The translations under genes were made by a program, and so were the position numbers. From the NCBI GenBank assembly GCA_021203915.1, contig JAJQAI010000059.1:1-12471 (forward strand): 12,471 nucleotides of DNA, in the 5' to 3' direction. The stretch comes from Prevotella sp. (GTDB lineage: Bacteria; Bacteroidota; Bacteroidia; Bacteroidales; Bacteroidaceae). Positions 1 to 7,749 of the stretch are shown here, piece by piece; position 1 is the stretch's first letter; the number at the start of each line of letters is the position of its first letter. Under the pieces are notes generated by a model, which worked only from the letters and a program-made list of their open reading frames with translations, did not search any database and was not told the DNA's origin.

Positions 1-88
1 TAGAAGTTGCAAAAGGATATTTTTTGGAAATTGAACAAATTTTTCATATCTTCACCGAAACAAAGAAAGTAAGGTTATGGCACACTGG

Positions 89-1144
89 TTATTTTACCTT
101 TGAAAAAAGTCCGAGCAAATATTTTAGTAGGTATGCAAGTGCAATTGAGAGTATTAGGTATACCACTATTCCAGAGTAAACATAACCCCGATGGGACATA
201 CTAATAACTATTTCTCTAGCTATTGGGTGAACAACAAATAGTGCTGCAGAAATTCCTCCGGCCCAAACAAGTGGAGGTAACAGCTTTTTAGGTAAGAGTT
301 TTATTGTTGCCACTGCACCAGTTACAATAAAAAGTGGAACCCAAAGCCATGACCAAAATGTTAAAGACCCAAAAAGAACTACTGCTAAAGAAACAATAAC
401 TATTCCGATATATGCAGCATTTCCTAAAGGGATTCCATAGCGTGCATATAGTATTCCAAAGCCAAATGGCAACATACTTCCTATAAAGTTATATCTTAGA
501 CGGTTAAGAGTTTCTTGTGGAAGATCTCCACCGGGAAAAGCAAGCATTTGTAACAGCCAACAAACAAGGATAAATGCAATAACAAAGTATGAAGACCTTT
601 TATATAAAAACAAACGATAAATTATATAAAGTTGTAACATTAAACCAAAGAACCAATATGGACCTGGTTTTATTATAGCACTTGGATTTGGCAAAACGTT
701 TATATACATAAGAAGTTGAGCTACGATACGTGAAAAAGTGTAGCCATGATATCCTTGCGTATGTAAATAACTAACAACTATAAAGCCTATAAACCCAAGA
801 AACATTAAACTTAGGAGCTTTTTATAGTGAGAAAGAATAAAGCTTATGTTTCCTACCCTTTTAGACGAAGCATCTTCATACTTACAAACAAGCCCATAAC
901 CACTAGCAAACAAAAAGATTGGAACCCCATAATGTCCGAAAAAAGACATAATATGAACAAAAAGATTGGTGTCTAGGCTCAAGAGCTTATCCATAAACTG
1001 ATGAGGTTTCCAGGGCCCAAAAGTATACTCATTTTCCTTAACTGCAAACTTTAGGAAATGGCAATAATTATGTAGCACTATTAAAAAAATAGCTATACCT
1101 CGAAGCGCTTTACATTCTTTCTGGTCAAGAAGATTACTCCTCAT
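89..1144 (-). CDS. Membrane O-acyltransferase, acyltransferase 3 family
   Basis: This 351-residue polytopic membrane protein resembles the acyltransferase 3 family (OafA/NodX-like), whose members move acetyl or other acyl groups onto surface polysaccharides, LPS or other glycans. The N-terminus has the family pattern of a conserved Arg (R15, in ALRG) starting the first membrane helix and a His ten residues later (H25, in VLHN). An SGYGL segment at 81-85, the GPYWFFGLMLQLY stretch at 161-173 and the late ALFVVHP motif (H306) also fit. About ten hydrophobic helices cover most of the chain. There is no extra SGNH or other soluble domain, so it is the compact form. Its ATG lies inside the last codons of the upstream phosphoethanolamine-transferase-like gene (11-base overlap), which implies translational coupling and perhaps a shared substrate. 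The acyl donor and the acceptor cannot be read from the sequence. The family call is firm; a role in surface decoration is inferred. Confidence 0.88.
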   Translation of the reverse strand: MRSNLLDQKECKALRGIAIFLIVLHNYCHFLKFAVKENEYTFGPWKPHQFMDKLLSLDTNLFVHIMSFFGHYGVPIFLFASGYGLVCKYEDASSKRVGNISFILSHYKKLLSLMFLGFIGFIVVSYLHTQGYHGYTFSRIVAQLLMYINVLPNPSAIIKPGPYWFFGLMLQLYIIYRLFLYKRSSYFVIAFILVCWLLQMLAFPGGDLPQETLNRLRYNFIGSMLPFGFGILYARYGIPLGNAAYIGIVIVSLAVVLFGSLTFWSWLWVPLFIVTGAVATIKLLPKKLLPPLVWAGGISAALFVVHPIAREIVISMSHRGYVYSGIVVYLILSIALAYLLKYLLGLFSKVK

Positions 1145-2969
1145 CGTCGTCTTTTGCCATTACCTTATCATAATCAACTGTTTCCTTGATTATTCTTGGG
1201 CGTTTATAGTTATAATTTGGACTTATCAAATTTAGTTCATCTCTATAGTATGGAGAACTTATTCCGGCAAGGTCTAGTAGCATAAAAGGTAGAGCATCAG
1301 TCATAAAAGGTCTATCTTTACTTACTAAAATATCGCTATAAACATTTAGATGTTTTACCATATATTCATGCGAGCACCATACCCAAAATGGTATATCAAA
1401 TTCATTTTTTGCTAGATGCGGGGTTATTTCTGCCGAGTGCATCCTGCCATAAAAACGAAGATCTCCATCAAAGCACTCCTCCCCGTGGTCTGGAACATAT
1501 ATTACAAGGGCATCATCATCCTCAAAGCGAGTAATTATAGCATCAACTATTGAGTCATTATAAAGTGTTGCATTATCGTAAGAAGAAAGAACTCTTAAGT
1601 CCTTTGCTCTTAAATCCGGACGAAAGTAACCCTCTGGGGTAAAATGCTTCCTCGATTTAGGATAACGAGATTGATAATCCACATGCTGTCCTAAAAGATG
1701 AAGAATAATTAAGTTTCTATCCTTTTTTGTCTTCAAAATAGTATCCAAATCCGCTAAAAGATTTTCATCAAAGGGATGAAGCAAGGGGTTTCTTTCGTCG
1801 AACATAGCATGGTTTAATTTTGGGTTATTTAAAAAGAAACCACCACTAAAATCATAAACTGCCTCTTTAGCTTTAGGTAGGAACTGATTAGTTAGAAATG
1901 TTACATGGTAACCCGCCTGACGAAAGATTTCAGGAAACAGCGGATAATCACACCATTCTCCCTTGTCTCCAACAACATAAGTTGAAAACATCAACTTAAA
2001 TACAAAGCTTGTAAGATTCCAGGGCGCAATAACATCACTAAAAGGTATTAGCTCACCACGAAGGAAACGCTCATTCTGTCGTGGAGTAGTATTTTTTTCA
2101 TAGCCATAAAGGCTAGCGTGATGACGGTTATAACTCTCCCCTATTATTAGCACTATATTATCGCTCTTAAAAGAGCAACTATCAACCATATGTTTGTTGA
2201 TATTCTTAGTTAGCTTTCTTATTTGTTTTTCAGCTAGTGAGTTAGCATAGATACTAAATGCTAGGCGATATACGGGTTGATAAAGTATGGCCTTATCCTC
2301 ACGGGTTAGTTCATGTTCTACCTCCCCGATGTTATCAAAGGTCATAAGACGAATGAAAGCCGTTTTATTTTTAAAAACAGCAATGCCCGAAAGAATAAAA
2401 GCTATAAAAAGTAGCAAGCCGAATAGCCCCATGTACCACGTAGGGGTTTTTGAAAAAGAAAAGCTGATCCTGTGGGATAAAAACCTAGCCCATATAATGT
2501 GAAGAATAAGCAAAATAATCACCCAGCCCATAGAGCTAAAGATAACATCTAAAGAAAGGTAAGAAGTAAAAAACTCTTGAACCTCTCTTGAGTTAGTCTC
2601 TATCAAAAGCAGTAGCATTGTAGGGGTTATTGTTGAGCCGAGTTTTATAAAACAATAAAAGTCCACAATGGCTGAAAAGTAAGCTATAAAGTATATAACT
2701 CTTTTAACCCAAAGCCTAAGCTTCTTAGGAAGAAGGCAAAGAATAATTGCTAAAAGATAAACATCAAAGAAAAGCTCTACTGGGGCTAAGGCATAACCTT
2801 TATAATGGGAAGCATTGGGTACTAAAGCTTGAGAGCAAATAATACCCAGAACATACATAAAAACAATAAATGATGCACATTCTTTAACGGGTCTAAATGC
2901 CCACTGAAATATAATACTAATCTTTTTCAAACTTCCTATCTTTTTTGTAGAGTTAACGATAGAGCCCAC
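1134..2969 (-). CDS. Phosphoethanolamine transferase-like membrane enzyme (EptA/sulfatase superfamily)
   Basis: This 611-residue protein has the EptA/EptC architecture: about five membrane helices (roughly 32-49, 64-80, 91-108, 145-163, 178-199) followed by a periplasmic alkaline-phosphatase-type domain. Visible family features are an ETN motif at 124-126 in the membrane part, the metal-site Glu in LIIGES (E278), a probable Thr nucleophile in APWNLTS (T320), the GQH segment before a RYP at 428-436, and the metal-site pair DHGEE (D494, H495), with a further His at 511. EptA enzymes transfer phosphoethanolamine from phosphatidylethanolamine to lipid A, LPS core or protein glycans; this one's acceptor is unknown. 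The listed start is GTG, overlapping nadD by 17 bases. A TTG at 2928-2930 next to an AGGAAG sequence is an alternative and would remove 13 residues without touching a helix. The C-terminus is acidic (DDDEE). The stop overlaps the start of the acyltransferase gene downstream. Confidence 0.87.
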   Translation of the reverse strand: MGSIVNSTKKIGSLKKISIIFQWAFRPVKECASFIVFMYVLGIICSQALVPNASHYKGYALAPVELFFDVYLLAIILCLLPKKLRLWVKRVIYFIAYFSAIVDFYCFIKLGSTITPTMLLLLIETNSREVQEFFTSYLSLDVIFSSMGWVIILLILHIIWARFLSHRISFSFSKTPTWYMGLFGLLLFIAFILSGIAVFKNKTAFIRLMTFDNIGEVEHELTREDKAILYQPVYRLAFSIYANSLAEKQIRKLTKNINKHMVDSCSFKSDNIVLIIGESYNRHHASLYGYEKNTTPRQNERFLRGELIPFSDVIAPWNLTSFVFKLMFSTYVVGDKGEWCDYPLFPEIFRQAGYHVTFLTNQFLPKAKEAVYDFSGGFFLNNPKLNHAMFDERNPLLHPFDENLLADLDTILKTKKDRNLIILHLLGQHVDYQSRYPKSRKHFTPEGYFRPDLRAKDLRVLSSYDNATLYNDSIVDAIITRFEDDDALVIYVPDHGEECFDGDLRFYGRMHSAEITPHLAKNEFDIPFWVWCSHEYMVKHLNVYSDILVSKDRPFMTDALPFMLLDLAGISSPYYRDELNLISPNYNYKRPRIIKETVDYDKVMAKDDDEE

Positions 2970-3525
2970 GCGAGGAAATTATATCTAAAACTTTTTTGGG
3001 TACAAGCTCTTTTATTGATTCGTTTCTTAAAATCTTTTCTCTTACTAAAGTACTGCTAATATTGATAAGTTCCATATCAACTAGGCTAACATTTTTTGGT
3101 AGATTTTCCTTTACAATCTTAACCCCTAAACGTGGATATATAACAATCTCATAAAGGGAAAGTATTGTTTCTGAGTGATACCACTTTTCAAATTGTGCCC
3201 AATTATCTGCTCCCATAAGAAGAACAAGATTCTCATGTGGATTTTCTTTTGATAAAGCCTCTAGGGTCGTTAAAGTATAAGAGGGACGAGGAAGCTTAAA
3301 TTCAACATCTGAAGCTTCCAAACCAGGGTAATCTTCCAAGGCCACTTTTACCATCTCAAGCCTAATGTTTTCTTTTAGCAGACCATCCTCACGCTTAAAA
3401 GGGTTTTGCGGAGAAACCACAAACTTTACCTTATCTAAATTTGCTTTTTCAAGTAAACTTAATGCTAAACTTATATGAGCGTTATGAATGGGATTAAAAG
3501 AACCCCCAAAAATACCTATGCGCAT
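2953..3525 (-). CDS. nadD: Nicotinate-nucleotide adenylyltransferase NadD
   Basis: NadD joins nicotinate mononucleotide and ATP to give deamido-NAD, the penultimate step of NAD synthesis, in the cytoplasm. The 190-residue length is normal. The nucleotidyltransferase signature GGSFNPIHNAH lies at 7-17 and carries the HxxH-type ATP-binding histidines. GADNW at 105-109 fits the substrate-specificity region, and ISSTLVR at 156-162 is the family's second ATP-binding motif. The start is ATG with no Shine-Dalgarno sequence. It begins 11 bases after gmk, and a small hairpin occupies that junction. The phosphoethanolamine-transferase-like gene begins inside its last codons, so the three genes are surely cotranscribed. 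I see no internal promoter. Confidence 0.96.
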   Translation of the reverse strand: MRIGIFGGSFNPIHNAHISLALSLLEKANLDKVKFVVSPQNPFKREDGLLKENIRLEMVKVALEDYPGLEASDVEFKLPRPSYTLTTLEALSKENPHENLVLLMGADNWAQFEKWYHSETILSLYEIVIYPRLGVKIVKENLPKNVSLVDMELINISSTLVREKILRNESIKELVPKKVLDIISSRGLYR

Positions 3526-3528
3526 AAA

Positions 3529-3545
3529 AAGGATTGTTAATCCTT
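3529..3545 (-). repeat. Perfect 7-bp hairpin at the gmk-nadD junction
   Basis: On the minus strand AAGGATT, a three-base AAC loop and AATCCTT form a perfect stem spanning the last codons and stop of gmk and ending a few bases before the nadD ATG. A short T run follows it. The stem is A/T-rich and weak, so full termination is unlikely; it might tune nadD translation or be chance. Confidence 0.3.
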
Positions 3546-4109
3546 AAAAAGGAAATCTCTTACTAGCTTTAGGGCCTCTTCTTCTGCCCTTTCTAAAACG
3601 TCATTAACTATTACGTGGTCAAATTTTGGTGCAAAGGAAAGTTCATAAGAAGCTTTGGAGAGCCTTTCGGCAATCACCTCGGGCGAATCTGTTGCTCTTT
3701 TTTCTAACCTTAAGCGTAGCTCTTCAATTGATGGGGGCTGAACAAAAACGGCTAAAGCTCTTTTTCCATAGTGCTCTTTAATAGCACAACCTCCTTTAAC
3801 GTCAACATCAAAGATGACATTCTCTTTCTTTTTTAGCTTTTCATCAACATGGGATCTTAAAGTACCATAGTATCTATCCTTATAGACCTCTTCGTACTCT
3901 AAGAATTCTTTTTTTTCGATTAAAGAGCGAAATTCCTCTGGTGTAACGAAGTGATACTCTACACCATCACGCTCATTTCCACGAGGAGCCCTGCTTGTGC
4001 ATGAGATACTAAAACTTAAGTTTAATTCCTCATGAGACATAAGGGAATTTATTATGGTTGTTTTGCCGCTTCCACTTGGTGCTGAGAATATAATCAATTT
4101 ACCTTCCAT
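3537..4109 (-). CDS. gmk: Guanylate kinase
   Basis: Guanylate kinase phosphorylates GMP or dGMP to GDP or dGDP with ATP. It is essential for GTP and dGTP supply and it recycles GMP. The 190-residue length is normal. The P-loop APSGSGKTT is at 10-18. The GMP-binding segments SRAPRGNE, EYEEVYKDRYYGT and the FDVDVKGG strand follow in the expected order, and RATDSPEVIAERL forms the arginine-containing lid. It starts 16 bases after the yicC-like gene and ends 11 bases before nadD. The order yicC-gmk matches the frequent pairing of these two families in bacteria. Nothing is missing or truncated. Confidence 0.97.
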   Translation of the reverse strand: MEGKLIIFSAPSGSGKTTIINSLMSHEELNLSFSISCTSRAPRGNERDGVEYHFVTPEEFRSLIEKKEFLEYEEVYKDRYYGTLRSHVDEKLKKKENVIFDVDVKGGCAIKEHYGKRALAVFVQPPSIEELRLRLEKRATDSPEVIAERLSKASYELSFAPKFDHVIVNDVLERAEEEALKLVRDFLFKD

Positions 4110-4125
4110 TACCTTTAAAAAATTT

Positions 4126-5001
4126 TTACAGGACGTTTAGAACTTGCTCTTTTATTTGCTCTAGTTCGTCTTTCATCCTTACTACCATATTCTGCATCTC
4201 AGCTTGGTTGCTCTTACTTCCGGTGGTGTTTATCTCCCTACCCATTTCTTGAGCTATAAAACCGAGTTTTTTCCCTTGTCCTATGCCCTCATCCATAGTC
4301 TTACGGAAGTATGTTATATGATTGGCTAGACGTTGCTTTTCCTCAGAAATATCAAGCTTTTCAATGTAGTATATTAGTTCCTGCTCAAGGCGGTTCTTAT
4401 CATATTCTACCTCGGGTATTAACTTAAGTCCCTCAACAATCCTTATGCGGATTTTTTCAACCCTAGCAGTCTCAAGATGCTCAATATCCAAAAGTAGTTG
4501 GCTTATATTGTCAAGTTTTTCAGAGAAGGTCTTCGCTAGGGCCTGGCCTTCTTGAATTCTAAATGCTACTAATTCAGATAAAGCCTCATCGATGGCTTTA
4601 CTAACTTTTTCCCATTCTTCTTCATCTAAATTAAAGGTTTCAACCTTTGTCAAAACATCTGGCATACGAAGAAGTAGTGGGAACCATTCCGTGGGCTCTG
4701 GAATAGATGTTTCTTTAGAAATTGCCTTTATCTGCTTATAATAGGCACTGACAAGTTCAGAATTAATTGGGACGGCATTTTGCGCAGAGTCTTTTTCTAT
4801 CCATAGAAAAAGGTCTATCTTCCCACGAAGAAGAGCAGAAGAAATCCTCTGACGGATTTCCATTTCTTTTTCACGATAAAGTGGTGCTAGACGTACTGAT
4901 AAATCTAGGGCTTTTGAATTCAAAGACTTTATCTCAACGTACACTTTTTTATCCTCTAGTTGAGCTATAGCTCTACCATATCCGGTCATTGATTGTATCA
5001 T
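4126..5001 (-). CDS. yicC: YicC/YloC family endoribonuclease
   Basis: Members of this family (E. coli YicC, Bacillus YloC) are described as endoribonucleases taking part in small-RNA and mRNA decay. I chose the ATG at 5001, giving 291 residues that begin MIQSMTGYGRA, the canonical YicC N-terminus. An in-frame ATG at 5082 would add 27 hydrophobic residues unlike the family, and it lies upstream of the apparent promoter at 5026-5033, so it would not be in the transcript. The N-terminal YicC-like domain contains SMTGYGRA (4-11) and EIKSLNSKALDLSVR. The C-terminal DUF1732 part contains the conserved FIAQEMGREINTTGSKS (about 248-264). It is the first gene of the leftward operon, sixteen bases ahead of gmk. 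Confidence 0.93.
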   Translation of the reverse strand: MIQSMTGYGRAIAQLEDKKVYVEIKSLNSKALDLSVRLAPLYREKEMEIRQRISSALLRGKIDLFLWIEKDSAQNAVPINSELVSAYYKQIKAISKETSIPEPTEWFPLLLRMPDVLTKVETFNLDEEEWEKVSKAIDEALSELVAFRIQEGQALAKTFSEKLDNISQLLLDIEHLETARVEKIRIRIVEGLKLIPEVEYDKNRLEQELIYYIEKLDISEEKQRLANHITYFRKTMDEGIGQGKKLGFIAQEMGREINTTGSKSNQAEMQNMVVRMKDELEQIKEQVLNVL

Positions 5002-5025
5002 AATCTGGAAGTAGTTAAATTTGTG

Positions 5026-5033
5026 CAAATGTA
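5026..5033 (-). promoter_or_regulatory. Bacteroidetes-type -7 element before yicC
   Basis: On the minus strand this reads TACATTTG followed by CAC, an exact match to the Bacteroidetes -7 consensus TAnnTTTG. No good TTTG (-33) element stands at the usual 19-21 base spacing. Transcription would start near 5020, leaving a leader of about 19 bases before the ATG at 5001. This supports the shorter yicC start. Confidence 0.6.
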
Positions 5034-5055
5034 GCAATAATAAGAAAAAAAAGAG

Positions 5056-5063
5056 TACTTTTG
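5056..5063 (+). promoter_or_regulatory. Bacteroidetes-type -7 element before tsaB
   Basis: The plus strand reads TACTTTTG, matching TAnnTTTG. The predicted start site near 5070 leaves a leader of about 25 bases before the tsaB ATG at 5095. The nearest upstream TTTG (5020-5023) is too far away to be a standard -33 element. Together with the minus-strand site at 5026-5033 it forms a compact divergent promoter pair whose -33 regions would overlap the opposite promoter. Confidence 0.5.
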
Positions 5064-5094
5064 GGGCGTTATTTATTAGCATTTACTTCTCAAG

Positions 5095-5784
5095 ATGTCA
5101 TGCATTCTGAATATTGAGACGAGCACTAGCGTATGTTCTATTGCTTTAAGCCAAGATGGACAGTGTCTACTTTCAAAAGAAGACCATAGCGGTTACAGTC
5201 ACGCTGAGAAACTAGGCTCTTTTGTTCAAGAAGCGATCTCATTTGCAGATAGTCATCTGATTCCCCTTGATGCGGTGGCTGTAAGTTCTGGCCCAGGCTC
5301 TTACACAGGGTTACGCATAGGAGTATCTATGGCAAAGGGAATTTGTTATGCAAGAGACTTAAAGCTTATTGCAATTCCAACCCTTGAGGTCTTAACAGTT
5401 CCTATTCTACTTGGAGATGAAGTAGAAGATGATACACTTTTATGCCCCATGATAGATGCTCGCCGCATGGAGGTGTATGCTGCCATTTATGATAGAAGAC
5501 TTACTCAAGTAAGAGAAATAAGAGCTGACGTAGTGGACGAAACAACATATAGAGAGTACCTTGAAAAAGGTAAGGTTTGTTTTTTTGGTAATGGGGCAAG
5601 TAAGTGTAAAGAATTTCTTGCTAGTCCTAACGCAACGATAATTAAAAACATAGAGCCACTAGCTAAGAATATGTTTCCACTAGCAGAAAAAAGAATTGCT
5701 CAAAACAAAACAGAAGACGTTGCCTACTTTGAGCCTTTTTATTTAAAGGACTTTGTAACAAAACCGGCAAAAAAACTTCTTTAA
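5095..5784 (+). CDS. tsaB: tRNA threonylcarbamoyladenosine biosynthesis protein TsaB
   Basis: TsaB (YeaZ) partners with TsaD and TsaE to transfer the threonylcarbamoyl group to A37 of ANN-decoding tRNAs, giving t6A. It is a cytoplasmic scaffold with an ASKHA fold. The N-terminal strand ILNIETSTSVCSIAL (4-18) and the hallmark SSGPGSYTGLRIG (64-76) are both present, and the 229-residue length is normal. The ATG at 5095 places the ILNIETS strand right at the N-terminus, as in the family. It is the first gene of the rightward operon, and DUF4290 follows after 29 bases. The tsaD and tsaE partners are not in this window. Confidence 0.95.
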   Translation: MSCILNIETSTSVCSIALSQDGQCLLSKEDHSGYSHAEKLGSFVQEAISFADSHLIPLDAVAVSSGPGSYTGLRIGVSMAKGICYARDLKLIAIPTLEVLTVPILLGDEVEDDTLLCPMIDARRMEVYAAIYDRRLTQVREIRADVVDETTYREYLEKGKVCFFGNGASKCKEFLASPNATIIKNIEPLAKNMFPLAEKRIAQNKTEDVAYFEPFYLKDFVTKPAKKLL

Positions 5785-5813
5785 AAGAAAAGAATAAAAA
5801 ACTTTTTCTCTTT

Positions 5814-6413
5814 ATGAATATTGAAGGATTAGATTACAACACTCAACGAGATAAACTTGTACTACCGGAATATGGACGTGAGGTACAAAAGATGGTGGAA
5901 TATGCCACTAATCTAAAAACAAAAGCTGAGCGTCAGCGATGTGCTGAGACTATTATTTGCATAATGGAAAGAATGTTTCCACAAAGCAAAGAAAACGTAA
6001 ATCATCGTCGTAAGCTATGGGATCATCTAGCTATAATAAGTGATTTTAAATTAGATATTGACTATCCGGTAGATATCAGCGAGGCTAAACACATAAGCGA
6101 AAAACCAAGTGCCCTAGGGTACCCAAAAGGGGAAAATCCCGTTAAGCATTATGGCAGTCTTGTCTTTGAACTTTTAGGGAAATTAAAAGACATGCCAGAG
6201 GGTAAGGAAAAAGATGAATTAATTCGTCTTACAGCAAACCAAATGAAGCGCAATTTGGTACAATGGTCACATGGGTCTTCAGAGGACGAAAAAGTTGCTG
6301 ATGATGTTGAAAAACTAACCGATGGTAAGGTTAAGATTGATATGAAAGCCTTTAAGTTCAACGTTGGGAACCTTAAGGAACCTATAGAAAGGCGTAGAAA
6401 GAAAAAGAATTAA
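5814..6413 (+). CDS. DUF4290 family protein, function unknown
   Basis: I recognise this 199-residue protein as DUF4290, a family I know only from Bacteroidetes, usually directly upstream of murA as here. The diagnostic part is the N-terminus, YNTQRDKLVLPEYGREVQKM (8-27). Other family-like segments are KLWDHLAIISDFKLDIDYP (67-85) and a NQMKRNLVQW stretch (142-151). It has no signal peptide or membrane helix, looks largely helical and soluble, and ends in a strongly basic tail (ERRRKKKN, 192-199) that might bind RNA or DNA. The constant linkage to murA and rimM suggests a link to cell-wall or ribosome biology, but that is inference only. It lies 29 bases after tsaB and 25 bases before murA, with no promoter between. 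Confidence 0.9.
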   Translation: MNIEGLDYNTQRDKLVLPEYGREVQKMVEYATNLKTKAERQRCAETIICIMERMFPQSKENVNHRRKLWDHLAIISDFKLDIDYPVDISEAKHISEKPSALGYPKGENPVKHYGSLVFELLGKLKDMPEGKEKDELIRLTANQMKRNLVQWSHGSSEDEKVADDVEKLTDGKVKIDMKAFKFNVGNLKEPIERRRKKKN

Positions 6414-6438
6414 TTTTACCAACCCTTTTTAGGTCAAC

Positions 6439-7749
6439 ATGGAATCATTCGTTATTGAAGGCGGACACTCGCTAAGCGGAACAATAACCCCACAAGGGGC
6501 TAAAAATGAAGCACTTGAGGTTATTTGTGCCAGTCTACTCACAAGTGAGAGTGTAACAATATCAAACATCCCCGATATACTTGATGTTAACAATATTATT
6601 GCCTTAATCAAAGATATAGGAGTTAAGGTAGAAAAACTAGGGGATGGCACCTATAGATTTTGTGCCGAGAAGATTGACTTAAATTACCTTGAGAGCGATG
6701 AGTTCGTTCGCAAATGTGCTTCGCTAAGAGGTAGCGTTTTAATGATTGGTCCTCTGCTTGCACGCTTTGGTAAGGCTATACTTACTCAGCCCGGTGGAGA
6801 TAAGATAGGAAGACGTCGTCTTGACACCCATTTCTTAGGATTTAAACATTTAGGGGCTACCTTCTCTCATAATGATGAAAGGAAAACTTTCGAGATAATA
6901 GGAAAAAATCTAAAGGGTAGCTATATGCTACTGGATGAAGCCTCAGTAACGGGTACGGCCAATATAATTATGGCCTCTGTTATAACCCCTGGGACTACGA
7001 CGATATACAACGCTGCATGTGAGCCTTACGTTCAACAGCTATGCCACATGCTAAACCATATGGGAGCACGTATTAGTGGTATTGGCTCAAATCTTTTAAC
7101 CATTGTAGGCGTTAAATCCTTACATGGCACTCTTCATAAGGTCTTACCCGATATGATTGAGGTAGGCTCTTTTATCGGGATGGCTGCCATGGTAGGAAAA
7201 GGTATACGCATAAAGGATGTTTCGCTAAAAAATCTAGGAATTATTCCAGATACTTTCCGTCGTTTAGGTATAAAAATTGAAGTAGAAGATGACGACCTTA
7301 TTGTACCACGTCAGTCTCATTATGAGATAGAGTCCTTTGTTGATGGGTCTATAATGACATTTTCTGATGCACCATGGCCTGGTCTTACACCCGATCTTCT
7401 ATCAGTACTTTTGGTTGTTGCCACACAAGCTAAAGGTAGCGTTCTTCTTCACCAAAAAATGTTTGAAAGCCGTCTTTTCTTTGTGGATAAACTTATTGAT
7501 ATGGGGGCTAACATCATTCTTTGCGATCCCCATCGAGCAGTTGTAATTGGTCATGACCACAGGGTAAGACTACGTGCCGGACGTATGAGTAGCCCAGATA
7601 TTAGGGCCGGAATAGCTCTACTTATAGCAGCGCTAAGTGCCTCTGGAGTCAGTAGAATAGAAAACATAGCTCAAATAGATCGTGGATATCAAAATATTGA
7701 GGCACGTTTAAATGCACTAGGAGCCAAGATAGAAAGGCAAAATGATTAA
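6439..7749 (+). CDS. murA: UDP-N-acetylglucosamine 1-carboxyvinyltransferase MurA (Asp-type)
   Basis: MurA transfers enolpyruvate from PEP to UDP-GlcNAc, the first committed step of peptidoglycan synthesis. The 436-residue chain shows the two-lobed EPSP-synthase fold. GAKNEAL at 20-26 contains the conserved Lys22, PWPGLTPDLLSV holds the catalytic-domain Asp, and DRGYQNIEARL near the C-terminus carries the late conserved Arg. In the active-site loop, where most MurA enzymes have PGGC followed by xIG, this one has PGGDKIGRRR: Asp121 (codon GAT at 6799-6801) replaces the catalytic Cys. Cys-to-Asp enzymes stay active but are not alkylated by fosfomycin, as known for Mycobacterium and Chlamydia. 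From memory the Asp is usual in Bacteroidetes. The last 8 bases overlap the rimM start. Confidence 0.97.
   Translation: MESFVIEGGHSLSGTITPQGAKNEALEVICASLLTSESVTISNIPDILDVNNIIALIKDIGVKVEKLGDGTYRFCAEKIDLNYLESDEFVRKCASLRGSVLMIGPLLARFGKAILTQPGGDKIGRRRLDTHFLGFKHLGATFSHNDERKTFEIIGKNLKGSYMLLDEASVTGTANIIMASVITPGTTTIYNAACEPYVQQLCHMLNHMGARISGIGSNLLTIVGVKSLHGTLHKVLPDMIEVGSFIGMAAMVGKGIRIKDVSLKNLGIIPDTFRRLGIKIEVEDDDLIVPRQSHYEIESFVDGSIMTFSDAPWPGLTPDLLSVLLVVATQAKGSVLLHQKMFESRLFFVDKLIDMGANIILCDPHRAVVIGHDHRVRLRAGRMSSPDIRAGIALLIAALSASGVSRIENIAQIDRGYQNIEARLNALGAKIERQND

Noticed and set aside
8..20. Promoter-like minus-strand sequence TATCCTTTTGCA for a gene beyond the left edge.
   Set aside because: The spacing between the TA and TTTG parts is longer than the TAnnTTTG consensus, and the TTTG upstream is not at the right distance.
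1..182. Open plus-strand frame running in from the left edge, about 59 codons, ending at a TAA near 180.
   Set aside because: Its second half is antisense to the conserved 3' end of the acyltransferase gene, no family is recognisable, and the left edge hides the rest. The unannotated 1-88 stretch could hold the tail of a convergent gene, but this cannot be decided here.
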